Shown: positions 26,991 to 38,524, counted from the first letter of the stretch. The stretch: 64,000 nucleotides of DNA from SCTD01 sp963784675 (GCA_963784675.1 CAWASE010000002.1:1-64000), one strand, 5' to 3'. Translations and numbers: made by a program. Notes: a model not told the origin generated them from the sequence alone.

Positions 26991-27695
26991 TCAGGCGCGG
27001 ACCGACCGCCAGGCCTCGCAGCGGTAGTCCAGGTCGAAGGTGTCGTCGTCCGGCGCCAGCTCGCGGGCGCGCTCCAGCACGGCCGTGCGCTCGGCGTCGG
27101 GCATCGTCAGCACCGCAGAGCGGGAGGCCACCAGGTCGACGAGCAGGTCGGCGTCCAGCTGCTGGCTGTTGTCGAACAGCTCCAGGGCAGGCGCCCCGAG
27201 GCCGGACTGGCTCTGGAAGGGAGCGCCGTCGACCGTGTCTTCCGCGAACAGGTCCCACACCGCGCGCACCCACTCGGGCGAGTCGTCACGCACGTTCCAG
27301 AGCAGCCCGAGGGTGCCGCCCGGCCGCAGCACCCGGGCGATCTCGGTCAGCGCCGCCGCGGTGTCGAACCAGTGGAAGGCCTGCCCGACCAGCACGGCGT
27401 CCAGCGAGCCGTCGGGCAGCGGGATGCTCTCGGCGGTGCCGTCCAGGACCTGGGCCCGGGCGGGGATCAGCTCGCGCATCTGGGCGGACGGCTCGACCGC
27501 GACGACGTCCAGTCCGAGGTCGAGCAGGACGCCGGTGAGCTTGCCGGTGCCGGCGGCGAGGTCCAGCACCCGGTTCACCCCCTCGGGCAGCACGTAGCGC
27601 ACCGCCTCCACCGGGTAGGACGGCCGAGACCGGTCGTAGACGACTGCGGCGGGCCCGAACGAACCGGCCCGCTCCCTCCACTGGGTGCTGTCCAT
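26991..27695 (-). CDS. class I SAM-dependent methyltransferase (Methyltransf_11 type)
   Basis: The 234-residue product starts MDSTQWRERAGSFGPAAVVY and continues DRSRPSYPVEAVRYVL, as in many small UbiE-like methyltransferases. Motif I is VLDLAAGTGKLTGVLLDLG, motif II is VAVEPSAQMREL, and motif post-II is LVGQAFHWFD followed by IARVLRPGGTLGLLWN. The HWFD part is typical of Methyltransf_11 members that act on small molecules. Its target is unknown. The gene is divergent from lysS. Confidence 0.88.
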   Translation of the reverse strand: MDSTQWRERAGSFGPAAVVYDRSRPSYPVEAVRYVLPEGVNRVLDLAAGTGKLTGVLLDLGLDVVAVEPSAQMRELIPARAQVLDGTAESIPLPDGSLDAVLVGQAFHWFDTAAALTEIARVLRPGGTLGLLWNVRDDSPEWVRAVWDLFAEDTVDGAPFQSQSGLGAPALELFDNSQQLDADLLVDLVASRSAVLTMPDAERTAVLERARELAPDDDTFDLDYRCEAWRSVRA

Positions 27696-27799
27696 CCCCT
27701 GACGCTAGGACACCCGGGTGACAGTCCGGTGTCGCGCCCGGACGAGCCGGCTCCAGACCCTGCAGCCCCGCAGGAGCACGACCCCCTACCCTCGGCGGG

Positions 27800-29296
27800 A
27801 TGAGCCAGCAGCCCGTCGACCTTCCCGAGCAGCAGCGGGTCCGGCGGGAGAAGTACGATCGCCTGCTGGCCGCCGGCACGCCGCCGTACCCGCTGGGCGC
27901 TCCGCGCACGCACCGCCTGGCACAGGTGCGCGAGACCTGGGGCGCGCTCGAGACCGACACCAGCAGCGGCGAGCAGGTCAGCGTCGCCGGGCGGGTCGTG
28001 CTCAGCCGCCACGGCGGCAAGCTGTGCTTCGCGAGCCTGCAGGAGGGCGACGCCACGCTGCAGGTGATGATCAGCCTGGACGGCGTGGGCGCGGACCGGC
28101 TCGCCGCCTGGAAGACCGACGTCGACCTCGGCGACCACGTCGCGGTCACCGGCGAGGTGCTCAGCAGCCGGCGGGGAGAGCTGAGCGTGCTCGCGAGCGC
28201 ATGGACGATGACCAGCAAGGCGCTGCGGCCGCTGCCCGACAAGCACCACGGCCTCACCGACCCCGAGCTGCGGGTGCGGCAGCGCTACGTCGACCTGGTG
28301 GTGAACGCGGACAGCCGCCGGATGGTGCGCGACCGCGCCGAGGTCGTGCGGGCGGTCCGCGACACCCTGCACGGGCACGGCTTCGTCGAGGTCGAGACGC
28401 CCGTCCTGCAGACCGTGCACGGGGGTGCCGCGGCACGTCCGTTCCACACCCACCTGAACGCCTTCGACCAGGACATGACGCTGCGCATCGCGCTCGAGCT
28501 GTACCTCAAGCGGCTCGTCGTCGGTGGCGTCGACAAGGTCTTCGAGATCGGACGCATCTTCCGCAACGAGGGCGTCGACTCCACCCACTCGCCCGAGTTC
28601 ACGATGCTGGAGTTCTACGAGGCCTACGGCGACTACGACACCGTCGCCGCGCTCACCCGCGAGATGGTGCTGGAGGCCGCCCGACGCACCGGCCGCACCA
28701 CCGTCCCGGACGGCCAGGGCGGCGAGATCGACCTCGAGCAGCCGTGGCGCGACGCCACCCTGCACGGCCTGGTGAGCGCTGCCGTCGGCACGACGGTCGA
28801 CGCCGACACCCCGCTGGCGGAGGTCGTCGCGCTCGCGGCCGCGCACGAGGTGGTCCTGCAGCCCGGCTGGGACGCAGGGGAGGTCGTGCTCGAGCTCTAC
28901 GAGAAGCTCGTCGAGCACACGCTGCTGCAGCCGACGTTCGTGCGCGACTACCCCGTCAGCGCCCGCCCGCTCGCCCGCGACCATCGCGACGACCCCCGGC
29001 TGGCCGAGGCGTGGGACCTCGTCGTGGCCGGCACCGAGCTGGCCACCGGCTACTCCGAGCTGGTCGACCCGGTGGAGCAGCGCCGTCGGCTGACCGAGCA
29101 GAGCATCAAGGCTGCCGGCGGCGACCCCGAGGCGATGCAGCTCGACGAGGACTTCCTGCGCGCCCTGGAGTACGGCATGCCCCCCACCGGTGGACAGGGC
29201 ATGGGCATCGACCGCCTGGTGATGCTGCTGACCGGCCAGCCCGTGCGCGAGACGATCCTGTTCCCGCTGCTGCGTCCGGAGGCGGACCGAGGCTGA
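27800..29296 (+). CDS. lysS: lysyl-tRNA synthetase, class II
   Basis: LysS charges tRNA(Lys). The 498-residue protein has an N-terminal OB-fold anticodon domain (VSVAGRVVLSRHGGKLCFAS, ITSKALRPLP-like part) and a class II catalytic core. Core landmarks are RQRYVDLVVNADSRRMVRDR, FVEVETPVLQTVHGGAAARP, FEIGRIFRNEGVDSTHSPEF (motif 2), the end TGYSELVDPVEQRRR, and GMGIDRLVMLLTGQ (motif 3). All are complete. It is divergent from the methyltransferase gene. In several actinobacteria lysS lies shortly upstream of lsr2 and clpC, as here. Confidence 0.96.
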   Translation: MSQQPVDLPEQQRVRREKYDRLLAAGTPPYPLGAPRTHRLAQVRETWGALETDTSSGEQVSVAGRVVLSRHGGKLCFASLQEGDATLQVMISLDGVGADRLAAWKTDVDLGDHVAVTGEVLSSRRGELSVLASAWTMTSKALRPLPDKHHGLTDPELRVRQRYVDLVVNADSRRMVRDRAEVVRAVRDTLHGHGFVEVETPVLQTVHGGAAARPFHTHLNAFDQDMTLRIALELYLKRLVVGGVDKVFEIGRIFRNEGVDSTHSPEFTMLEFYEAYGDYDTVAALTREMVLEAARRTGRTTVPDGQGGEIDLEQPWRDATLHGLVSAAVGTTVDADTPLAEVVALAAAHEVVLQPGWDAGEVVLELYEKLVEHTLLQPTFVRDYPVSARPLARDHRDDPRLAEAWDLVVAGTELATGYSELVDPVEQRRRLTEQSIKAAGGDPEAMQLDEDFLRALEYGMPPTGGQGMGIDRLVMLLTGQPVRETILFPLLRPEADRG

Positions 29297-29426
29297 CAGC
29301 AGCTCGGATCGACCTCGGCCCAGGCGGAGCGCTCGACCGGTGGTCGTCGGCACAGCGACCGCGTCGGCACGTCGGTGTCCTGCCCCTAAAGGTGTAGTCG
29401 TGGCGTCAGGTGCCGATGGAGCCAAC

Positions 29427-31775
29427 GTGAGTGATCATCGTCGTGTCGCTCAGACGGCCCTGTGGACGGTCGTCGGCGGGCTGGCCGTCGCCTATCTCAC
29501 CGTGCTGCTGTCGGTTCCCGGTACCCGCACCGCGGTCGTGGTCGACGACGTCGGCAACCTCGCCGCGCCGCTGTTCGCCGGTGCCTGCTGCCTGTGGAGC
29601 GCCCGGAGGCTGACCGGCCGGATGCGCCGCTGCTGGCTGCTGCTCGGCGCCTGGGCGCTGACCTGGGCCGGCGGACAGGCCGCCTGGGTGACGCACGAGG
29701 TCGTCCTGGGCCAGCAGGTCCCGTTCCCGGGGCTGCCCGACGTCGGGTACGTCGCGGCGGCGCCGCTGGCGATCCTCGCCCTGCTCGTGCACCCCGGGGC
29801 ACCGACGATCCTGCACGGCCGCGTCCGGCTGCTGCTCGACGCGGTGCTGGTCTCGGCCGGGCTGCTGCTGCTGACCTGGCACCTGGTGCTCCGCGACGCC
29901 TACGTCACGACGGAGCGGCTGGGTCCTGCGCAGGTGCTCGGGCTGGGCTACCCGGTCCTGGACGTCGTCGTGCTCAGCGTCCTGCTGCTGCTGCTGGGCA
30001 ACACCCGCCGCGGCGACGCGCGGCCGCTGCTGCTGGTGGCCGGTGGCATGCTGCTCGGCGTCGCCGGGCACCTCGTCTACGGCGTGCTGGCGCAGTCCGG
30101 CACCTGGCTGCCGGGCAACCCGGTCGACGCCGCGTGGGGCATCGGGTTCCTGCTGGTGGCCGCCGGCGCACAGCTGCAGCGCAGCGCCCCGGCCGAGCCG
30201 CAGGACCGGCCTGCGCCGTCGCCGTCGGTGCTGAGCGCTGCCCTGCCGCTGGCCCCGGCCCTGCTGGCGATCGCGTCGTCCTGGGTCCAGCGGCTGCAGG
30301 GCCGGCTGGACCGGTTCACCCTGCTGCTGATGTTCGTCATCGTGCTCATCCTGATGCTGCGACAGGTCTGGGCGCTCCTGGAGAACGGCAGGCTGTACGC
30401 CGACCTCGGGCGGCTGGTCGACCAGCGGACGGTGCAGCTGCGGACGCTCGCCGAGACCGATCCCCTGACCGGCCTGCCGAACCGGACGGTGCTGTTCGCG
30501 CGCATCGACGAGGCGCTCTGCGGCGGTTCCCCCGTCGGGGTGGCCCTGCTGGACCTGGACGGGTTCAAGGCCGTCAACGACAGCCGCGGCCATGCGGCCG
30601 GCGACGAGCTGCTCCGTCACGTCGCGGAGCGGCTGAGCCGCTACCTGCCGGCGGGCTGGACGGCGGCCCGGCTCGGTGGCGACGAGTTCGCGATCGTGCT
30701 CGTGGGTGAGCTGACGCCCGAGCAGGCCCTGCAGGAGGTCCGCAGGCTGCTGTCGGTCGTCTGCGGGACGGTCTCCCTGGCCGCCGGCGCGGTGGAGGTC
30801 TCGGCCAGCCTGGGCATCGTGCTGGCCGTCGACGGCGACACCCCCGAGGACCTGCTGCGCAACGCCGACGTGGCCATGTACGCGGCGAAGCAGGCCAGCC
30901 GGACCGTCGGACGGGACGGCGTCGAGGGCACCGGGCGGGTCTTCGTGCCGGCGATGCGCGAGGTGCTGCTGGCGCGGGTGTCCCTGGAGGCGCAGCTGCG
31001 CTCGGCCCTGGACAACGACGAGGTCGTGCCGTGGTTCCAGCCCGTGGTCGAGCTCGAGAGCGGCCGCGTGACCTCGTTCGAGGCGCTGGCCCGTTGGCGC
31101 CGCGCCGACGGCACCGACGTGTCGCCGGGCGACTTCGTCCCGATGGCCGAGGAGTGCGGCCTGGTCACCCGGCTCGGCCACAGCATCCTGCACGCCGCGT
31201 GTCGGACGGCCGGCGAGTGGTACCGCGCCGCGGCCAGAGGCGAGCTCTCGCACGCCCCGAGCCTGTCGGTGAACGTCTCCGCGGTGCAGCTCGCTGACGA
31301 CGGTCTGGTCGACGACGTCCGCGCTGCCCTGCAGGCGGCCGGTCTGCCGCCGCAGATGCTCGTCATCGAGATCACCGAGACGGCCCTGGTGCGCGACCCT
31401 GTGCTCGCGGGGCAGCGGCTCGCGGCCTTGCGGGCGCTCGGCGTGCGCGTGGCGCTCGACGACTTCGGGACCGGCTACAGCGCGCTCGGCGCGCTGCAAC
31501 GGATGCCGGTCGACATCATCAAGATCGACCGCGCCTTCGTCCGTGACATCCATCTGGGACCGAGGCAGGCCGCGCTGGCCACCGCCGTGCTGTCGCTGGC
31601 CGGCAGCCTGCACATGTCGGTGGTCGCGGAGGGTGTCGAGCTGGCGGCTCAGGCCGAGCGCCTGCTCGCGCTGGGCTGCCCGATGGCGCAGGGCTTCCTG
31701 TGGTCGCGCGCCGTGCCCGCCGCCTCGGTGCTGGGCCTGCTGGCCTCGGTACCGGCGCCGCGCGTCGGCGTCTGA
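29427..31775 (+). CDS. membrane GGDEF-EAL protein (cyclic di-GMP turnover)
   Basis: The protein combines an N-terminal membrane region of about eight to ten hydrophobic segments (from ALWTVVGGLAVAYLTVLL to FTLLLMFVIVLILMLRQVW) with a diguanylate cyclase and a phosphodiesterase domain. The GGDEF site is intact (ARLGGDEFAIVL) after TDPLTGLPNRTVLFARIDEAL and LLDLDGFKAVNDSRGHAAGD. The EAL domain has FEALARWR, NVSAVQL, EITETAL, DDFGTGYSALG and KIDRAFV, so both activities are possible. The GTG at 29427 has ggag eight bases upstream; longer starts exist at 29400 and 29340. It stands alone between lysS and lsr2. Confidence 0.92.
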   Translation: MSDHRRVAQTALWTVVGGLAVAYLTVLLSVPGTRTAVVVDDVGNLAAPLFAGACCLWSARRLTGRMRRCWLLLGAWALTWAGGQAAWVTHEVVLGQQVPFPGLPDVGYVAAAPLAILALLVHPGAPTILHGRVRLLLDAVLVSAGLLLLTWHLVLRDAYVTTERLGPAQVLGLGYPVLDVVVLSVLLLLLGNTRRGDARPLLLVAGGMLLGVAGHLVYGVLAQSGTWLPGNPVDAAWGIGFLLVAAGAQLQRSAPAEPQDRPAPSPSVLSAALPLAPALLAIASSWVQRLQGRLDRFTLLLMFVIVLILMLRQVWALLENGRLYADLGRLVDQRTVQLRTLAETDPLTGLPNRTVLFARIDEALCGGSPVGVALLDLDGFKAVNDSRGHAAGDELLRHVAERLSRYLPAGWTAARLGGDEFAIVLVGELTPEQALQEVRRLLSVVCGTVSLAAGAVEVSASLGIVLAVDGDTPEDLLRNADVAMYAAKQASRTVGRDGVEGTGRVFVPAMREVLLARVSLEAQLRSALDNDEVVPWFQPVVELESGRVTSFEALARWRRADGTDVSPGDFVPMAEECGLVTRLGHSILHAACRTAGEWYRAAARGELSHAPSLSVNVSAVQLADDGLVDDVRAALQAAGLPPQMLVIEITETALVRDPVLAGQRLAALRALGVRVALDDFGTGYSALGALQRMPVDIIKIDRAFVRDIHLGPRQAALATAVLSLAGSLHMSVVAEGVELAAQAERLLALGCPMAQGFLWSRAVPAASVLGLLASVPAPRVGV

Positions 31776-31841
31776 GCACCGGACAGGCGCGCCAGCAGGT
31801 CGTGGTTCGCCGCGCTCCGGCATAAGCGGCGCTCGTCGTCT

Positions 31842-31869
31842 TTGATTTATCGGAATAAAGCGGTAATGT
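31842..31869 (+). promoter_or_regulatory. AT-rich lsr2 promoter
   Basis: TTGATT (31842-31847) and TAATGT (31864-31869) are separated by 16 bases and form a likely sigma-70 promoter. From about 31830 to 31945 the DNA is strikingly AT-rich for this genome, with words such as ggaataaag, gataaatctt and tttttctc. Lsr2 binds AT-rich DNA, so autoregulation is likely by inference. Confidence 0.6.
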
Positions 31870-31942
31870 TTTTCTCGTGTCCCAGGGGAGAGGCATTATC
31901 GGGCGTCCTGACCCACGGCCGATAAATCTTGAAGGAGATATT

Positions 31943-32296
31943 GTGGCTCAGCGAGTTTCTGTAGTTCTGGTCTGTGATCTGCACGACGAAGACGTCGAGG
32001 GGGAAGAGACCGTCGCCTTCGGTCTGGACGGCGCCGCGTACGAGATCGACGTGTGCGCCGATCATGCCGCCGAGCTGCGCGACGCGTTCGCGACCTACGT
32101 AGGAGGCGCGCGCCGCGCCGGGCGCGCACCGGTCAAGCGCAGCAGCGGACGTCCGAGCGCGCGGCCGGCAGCCGCCGGCAGCGACCGCGAGCGCGTCCAG
32201 GCGGTCCGGGAGTGGGCCCGCAAGAACGGTCACGAGGTCAGCGAGCGCGGCCGGTTGAAGGCCGACGTCCTCGCGGCCTACGAAGCCGCCCACTGA
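31943..32296 (+). CDS. lsr2: Lsr2 nucleoid-associated protein
   Basis: Lsr2 is the actinobacterial functional counterpart of H-NS; it coats AT-rich DNA and silences acquired genes. The 117-residue protein starts AQRVSVVLVCDLHDEDVEGE with the N-terminal dimerisation strands (VAFGLDGAAYEIDVCADHAA). It ends with the DNA-binding domain RERVQAVREWARKNGHEVSE followed by RGRLKADVLAAYEAAH. The AT-hook-like core is RKNGHE rather than the RGR-type spelling of mycobacteria. The GTG at 31943 follows a strong gaaggag site. The clpC gene downstream is the conserved neighbour. Confidence 0.96.
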   Translation: MAQRVSVVLVCDLHDEDVEGEETVAFGLDGAAYEIDVCADHAAELRDAFATYVGGARRAGRAPVKRSSGRPSARPAAAGSDRERVQAVREWARKNGHEVSERGRLKADVLAAYEAAH

Positions 32297-32363
32297 CCTG
32301 GCGCCTGCGCGACGCGTCGCGTCCGCAGACCTGCGCCGTCCGTCCCGCGCCCGCCGTCCGGCG

Positions 32364-32486
32364 TTCGCTGCGGGCGGACGGCGGGCGGGGAACGCCGCAT
32401 CCGGGCGGGGGGTTGCACAGGGCGTAGGACCAGACCCCCAGTAACGGGCGGCTCACCCGACAGGGGCGGGCCACCGGGGCTAGTGT
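32364..32486 (+). promoter_or_regulatory. clpC promoter region with candidate ClgR site
   Basis: The 238 bases before clpC hold a possible promoter, CCGACA (32457-32462) and TAGTGT (32481-32486) with an 18-base spacer. Further upstream TCGCTGCGGGCG (32365-32376) matches the ClgR operator pattern CGCY-N-A-N-R-GCG except at one position. ClgR activates clp genes in actinobacteria. Both calls rest on short matches only. Confidence 0.3.
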
Positions 32487-32534
32487 GCGAAGGACGACGG
32501 GAACGACGTCCCCGCCCCGTGAGGAGCGACAGCC

Positions 32535-35087
<2,553 letters not shown>

Positions 35088-35114
35088 GCATCGGCGAGGC
35101 CCGCACCGCGCGTC

Positions 35115-35153
35115 CCGCAGGGGCGACCTCCGTCCGGGGGGTCGCCCCTGCGG
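35115..35153 (+). terminator. terminator-like hairpin after clpC
   Basis: A perfect 14-base-pair stem (CCGCAGGGGCGACC at 35115-35128 with GGTCGCCCCTGCGG at 35140-35153) has an 11-base loop. There is no T-run after it, as is usual for high-GC actinobacterial terminators. Confidence 0.8.
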
Positions 35154-35299
35154 CGTGCGTGCACTCGGTCGCGTCCTTGGCGAGCCTCGACCTCAGCAAC
35201 CCGGCCGGGGCCGGGGCCGGCCTTGTCTGCGGCGCAGCCCCCGGTGGGGCGTCGGCGGTCTCGGCAGTCTCGGCGCCTCGCGTGGGTGAAGCAGCGGGG

Positions 35300-35518
35300 G
35301 TGGTGCTGACCCCCCTGCGCTACGCCCTGCCGGGGTTCCTGGTCGTCGCGACGCCCTGGGCCGGGGTGCTGCTCGGCCGCCGCGTCTGCCTGGTGGCTCA
35401 GCGGGTGCCGGCGCTGGTCTGGCTGGTGCGAGCGGTCTACCGCTGGAAGGACGCCCGCGCCGTCGCAGGCGAGGGCAGCGCGCGCCGGGAGCCTCCGACG
35501 TCTGCGGCAGCGGGGTAG
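35300..35518 (+). CDS. possible small hydrophobic protein
   Basis: A frame with two adjacent GTG starts at 35300 and 35303 encodes about 72 residues. It contains the hydrophobic stretch YALPGFLVVATPWAGVLLG, a basic part (RRVCLVAQRV) and a short charged tail (YRWKDARAVAGEG). A G-rich run precedes the starts. I recognise no family, and the frame extends upstream through low-complexity codons to 35159. It may be a small single-pass membrane protein or no gene at all. It lies between the clpC terminator and the histidine kinase gene. Confidence 0.3.
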   Translation: MVLTPLRYALPGFLVVATPWAGVLLGRRVCLVAQRVPALVWLVRAVYRWKDARAVAGEGSARREPPTSAAAG

Positions 35519-35543
35519 GTTCGGCGGCCACGGAAGGAGCGCG

Positions 35544-37079
35544 ATGGACGCGGTGCGCGACGACGTCATCGGCATGTTGTTCGGCATCACGAGCGACGCC
35601 GTCATCGTGCTCGAGGACCGCCGCATCGTGGCCTGGAACGCTGCCGCCGAGCAGCTGTTCGGCACCTCCGAGGCGCAGGCGCGGACCGGCGGTGTCACCG
35701 GCGCCGACGCCTACCTGGACCTGCTGCTGCGCCTGCCCTCCGTCGGGCCGTCGCAGCGGCTGCTGCTGGACCCTGTCGGCGTGGTCGACGCCACCCACCG
35801 GCTGCTGGGCGAGCAGGACGTCCTGGTGCTCCAGGACGTCACCGCGGTCGTGCGCCGCGAGGCCGGGCTGCGACGCATCGCCCGGCTGTCGCAGGAGGTG
35901 ATGACGGGGCCGCGGAGCCTGGCCGCGACCCTGCAGACGCTCGTCACCGAGGCCAAGCAGCTGGCGGGGGCCGACTTCAGCGCCCTGCTGCTGCTGCGCG
36001 AGGGAAGCGCCACCGAGTCCAGCCACTTCGTCTACGACGCTCCCCGCCACCTGTTCCCGCCGCGGATGCCGCGCGCGGTCGGGCTGCTGGCGGTGCCCAT
36101 CGACTCGCACGCTCCCGCGCGCCTGTCGGACATCCGAGGCCATCCCGCAGGTGTCGGTCTGCCGGGCGTCCATCCGCCCATCGGACCGCTGATCGCCATC
36201 CCGCTGATCGTCGCCGGGCAGGTCATCGGCGAGGTGGCCGTCGCGAACAGCCCCGAGCGACCGGCGTTCGACGCGCTCGACGAGTCGCTGCTGACCGACC
36301 TGGCGGCGTTCATCGTGGTCGCCATCCGCTGGGCCCAGGCGGCGGAGGACCGGCAGGCCACGGTGCGGCGGCGGCAGGAGCTCATGGACGCCGCCCGGCA
36401 CGACATCCGCACCCCGCTGGGCGCCGGCAAGGGCTACGCCAGTCTGCTGGCCACCCGGCTGGACCGGATGTCGCCGGAGCAGGTGAGCACCGCGGTGGCC
36501 GGACTGACGGTGGCCTTCGACCGCATCGAGGCCTTCAGCGCCACCCTGCTGGTCGAGGATCGCGAGGACGCTCCCGGCGCCGCGCTCCGGTGGCAGGTCG
36601 TCGACGTCGTCTCGCTGCTGGAGCAGGTCCGGCGCGACGCAGCGGTGATGAGCGGTCGGGAGCAGGCGGTCGTCGTCCAGCGCGAGCCCGGGGCGCCGCA
36701 GGTGCTTGCCGGGGACGCCGAGCAGGTCCGGGCGGTGCTGGACAACCTGGTCGGCAACGCGCTGACCTACGCGGGGCACGCCGGTCCGGTGACGGTGACC
36801 GTCCGCGCCGAGGGGGACCAGGTGCGGCTGGACGTGCGCGATCTGGGTCCGGGCATCGCCGAGGACGAGCAGGCGGGCCTGTTCGCGCCGGGCGTGCACA
36901 CCAGCGCCGGCCTCAGGAGCGGGCCAGCCGGCGGAGGACGAGGCCTGTCTATCGTCCGGCGGCTGGTGCGGGCGCACGGCGGGCTGCTGGGCGTCAGCTC
37001 GCGGCCCGGCGAAGGAGCGACGTTCTGGGTGACCTTTCCGGCACACCTGCCGCCGCAGGAACAGGCTCGGGCCTCGTGA
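35544..37079 (+). CDS. soluble PAS-GAF sensor histidine kinase
   Basis: This 511-residue kinase has no membrane segment, so it senses a cytoplasmic signal. An N-terminal PAS-like domain (DAVIVLEDRRIVAWNAAAEQ, LFGTSEAQARTG) is followed by a GAF domain. The GAF domain starts near ATLQTLVTEAKQLAGADF and ends IPLIVAGQVIGEVAVANS. The dimerisation helix has the phosphate-accepting His285 in ARHDIRTPLGAGKGY. The ATPase domain has VLDNLVGNALTYAG (N box), DLGPGIAEDEQ (G1) and GGGRGLSIVRRLV (G2). The stop overlaps the start of a receiver gene (GTGA), its likely partner. Confidence 0.93.
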   Translation: MDAVRDDVIGMLFGITSDAVIVLEDRRIVAWNAAAEQLFGTSEAQARTGGVTGADAYLDLLLRLPSVGPSQRLLLDPVGVVDATHRLLGEQDVLVLQDVTAVVRREAGLRRIARLSQEVMTGPRSLAATLQTLVTEAKQLAGADFSALLLLREGSATESSHFVYDAPRHLFPPRMPRAVGLLAVPIDSHAPARLSDIRGHPAGVGLPGVHPPIGPLIAIPLIVAGQVIGEVAVANSPERPAFDALDESLLTDLAAFIVVAIRWAQAAEDRQATVRRRQELMDAARHDIRTPLGAGKGYASLLATRLDRMSPEQVSTAVAGLTVAFDRIEAFSATLLVEDREDAPGAALRWQVVDVVSLLEQVRRDAAVMSGREQAVVVQREPGAPQVLAGDAEQVRAVLDNLVGNALTYAGHAGPVTVTVRAEGDQVRLDVRDLGPGIAEDEQAGLFAPGVHTSAGLRSGPAGGGRGLSIVRRLVRAHGGLLGVSSRPGEGATFWVTFPAHLPPQEQARAS

Positions 37080-37453
37080 CGGCCAGAGTCGTGCTCGTCG
37101 AGGACGACCCCACGATCCGCAGCGTCGTGGAGATCCTGCTCTCGACCGAGCCGGACCTCGAGCTGGTCGGTAGCGCCGCCAGCGCCGAGGAGGGCATCGA
37201 GCTGGTCCGCACCACGATGCCCGACCTGCTGCTGCTCGACAACCAGCTCGAGGGCGAGCTGACCGGCGTGGCGGCCGCCCCGGCCTTCAAGGCCGCCTTC
37301 CCCGGCGTGGTGGTGCTGCTGTGCACGGCGCTGGACCTGGCCGAGGTAGCGACGGCGGCTGCCGAGATCGACGGCTACCTGCGCAAGGACCGGCTGGTCG
37401 AGCTCGCGGACGTCGCCCGGCAGCTGCTGGCTACGCGGGACGACCGGCGCTGA
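37076..37453 (+). CDS. single-domain response regulator (CheY-like receiver)
   Basis: The 125-residue protein is a receiver domain without an output domain. It has the acidic pair in VLVEDDPTIRSVVEILL, the phosphate-accepting Asp55 in DLLLLDNQLEG, the conserved Thr in VVLLCTALDLAE, and the Lys in GYLRKDRL. Its GTG overlaps the histidine kinase stop, so the two form a translationally coupled two-component pair. Output must be by protein contact. Its last 23 bases overlap the end of mutY on the other strand. Confidence 0.93.
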   Translation: MTARVVLVEDDPTIRSVVEILLSTEPDLELVGSAASAEEGIELVRTTMPDLLLLDNQLEGELTGVAAAPAFKAAFPGVVVLLCTALDLAEVATAAAEIDGYLRKDRLVELADVARQLLATRDDRR

Positions 37454-38345
37454 GCGTCCCGACGTCGCGCGCGCTCCTCGGGAGGCCGTAGCGACCGTCC
37501 GCCAGCGGCTCGACCAGCCCGTCGGTGACGAGCCCGGCCAGGGCCCGCCCTCGCTGCACCGGCTCGTCCCACGCCTGGCTGAGCAGCTCGTCGGGGACAG
37601 GACCGGGGCTGTCCCGGAGCACCGCCAGCAACCGACCGCGCACCTGACGGTCGGTACCGGCGTAGCCCTGGGGCCGGCGCACGGGCGTGGCCAGCGGTGG
37701 GCTGCCCGCGGTCGACCAGGCGCACTCCTCCCGCACCGGACAGTCGGCGCACCGTGGCGCCCGGGCGGTGCAGACCAGCGCGCCGAGCTCCATCAGGGCG
37801 ACCGACGCGAGTGCCGCGGCGTCGCCGGCCGCCGGGAGCAGGGCCTCGACCAGCGCCAGGTCGCGACGGGTGACCGGCGCGTCGGCGACGCCCTCGACGG
37901 CGCGTGCCACGACGCGCCGCACGTTCGTGTCGACGACCGGCACCCGCTGTCGGTGCGCGAAAGCCAGCACGGCCCGCGCGGTGTAGTCGCCGACCCCGGG
38001 CAGCGCCAGCAGAGCGTCCAGCTCGGCCGGCAGCACCCCGCCGTGCTGTGACACGACCGCGGTCGCCGCGGCGTGCAGCCGGAGCGCCCGTCGCGGATAC
38101 CCCAGCCTGCCCCAGGCGCGCACCGCCTCGCCGGGTTCGTCGGCGGCCAGCGCTGCCGGGGTCGGCCAGCGCCGTTGCCAGGCCGTCCAGGCGGGGAGCA
38201 CGCGCGCCACGGGCGTCTGCTGGAGCATGACCTCGCTGACCAGCACCGCCCAGGCGTCGACGTCCGGGCCGCGCCACGGCAGGTCCCGGGCGGCGTCGGC
38301 GTACCAGGCCGTGACCAGGTCGGCGAGCTGCGTCGTAGGAGGCAC
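37431..38345 (-). CDS. mutY: A/G-specific adenine DNA glycosylase
   Basis: MutY removes adenine mispaired with 8-oxoguanine. The 304-residue product has LPWRGPDVDAWAVLVSEVML with the catalytic glutamate (SEVMLQQTPV) and the helix-hairpin-helix LPGVGDYTARAVLAFA. It also has VVDTNVRRVVAR with the catalytic aspartate, and the four iron-sulfur cysteines in CTARAPRCADCPVREEC. The NUDIX-like C-terminal domain of longer MutY proteins is replaced by a short winged-helix-like part. The GTG at 38345 (PPTTQLADLV) is preferred, since upstream codons are repeats. The 3' end overlaps the receiver gene. Confidence 0.95.
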   Translation of the reverse strand: MPPTTQLADLVTAWYADAARDLPWRGPDVDAWAVLVSEVMLQQTPVARVLPAWTAWQRRWPTPAALAADEPGEAVRAWGRLGYPRRALRLHAAATAVVSQHGGVLPAELDALLALPGVGDYTARAVLAFAHRQRVPVVDTNVRRVVARAVEGVADAPVTRRDLALVEALLPAAGDAAALASVALMELGALVCTARAPRCADCPVREECAWSTAGSPPLATPVRRPQGYAGTDRQVRGRLLAVLRDSPGPVPDELLSQAWDEPVQRGRALAGLVTDGLVEPLADGRYGLPRSARDVGTLSAGRPA

Positions 38346-38375
38346 TGACGCAGGGTAGGTGCGCTCGCCCGGGAA

Positions 38376-38495
38376 GGGGCGCCGCCTGCGCACCGCCGCA
38401 CGCCCGCCGCCTGCGCACCGCCGCACGCCGCTTCCCGCACGCTGCCGCTCGCCGTCTCCCGCACGCCGCCGCTCGCTGTCTCCCGCGGCTGCCGT
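38376..38495. repeat. degenerate GC-rich tandem repeats upstream of mutY
   Basis: Short imperfect repeats fill the space between the divergent mutY and the membrane-protein gene. The word gcctgcgcaccgccgcacgc occurs twice around 38386 and 38409. A related gccgctcgc-gtctcccgc word occurs twice around 38446 and 38468. They are not coding in any frame I recognise. Slippage could change the distance between the two promoters. Confidence 0.6.
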
Positions 38496-38524
38496 GGCTG
38501 GACGTCCCCGCTAGGCTGCCCGCG

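Noticed and set aside
29406..31823. A long minus-strand frame opposite the GGDEF-EAL gene
   Set aside because: It is His/Gln/Arg-rich shadow coding; the plus strand has intact GGDEF and EAL motifs.
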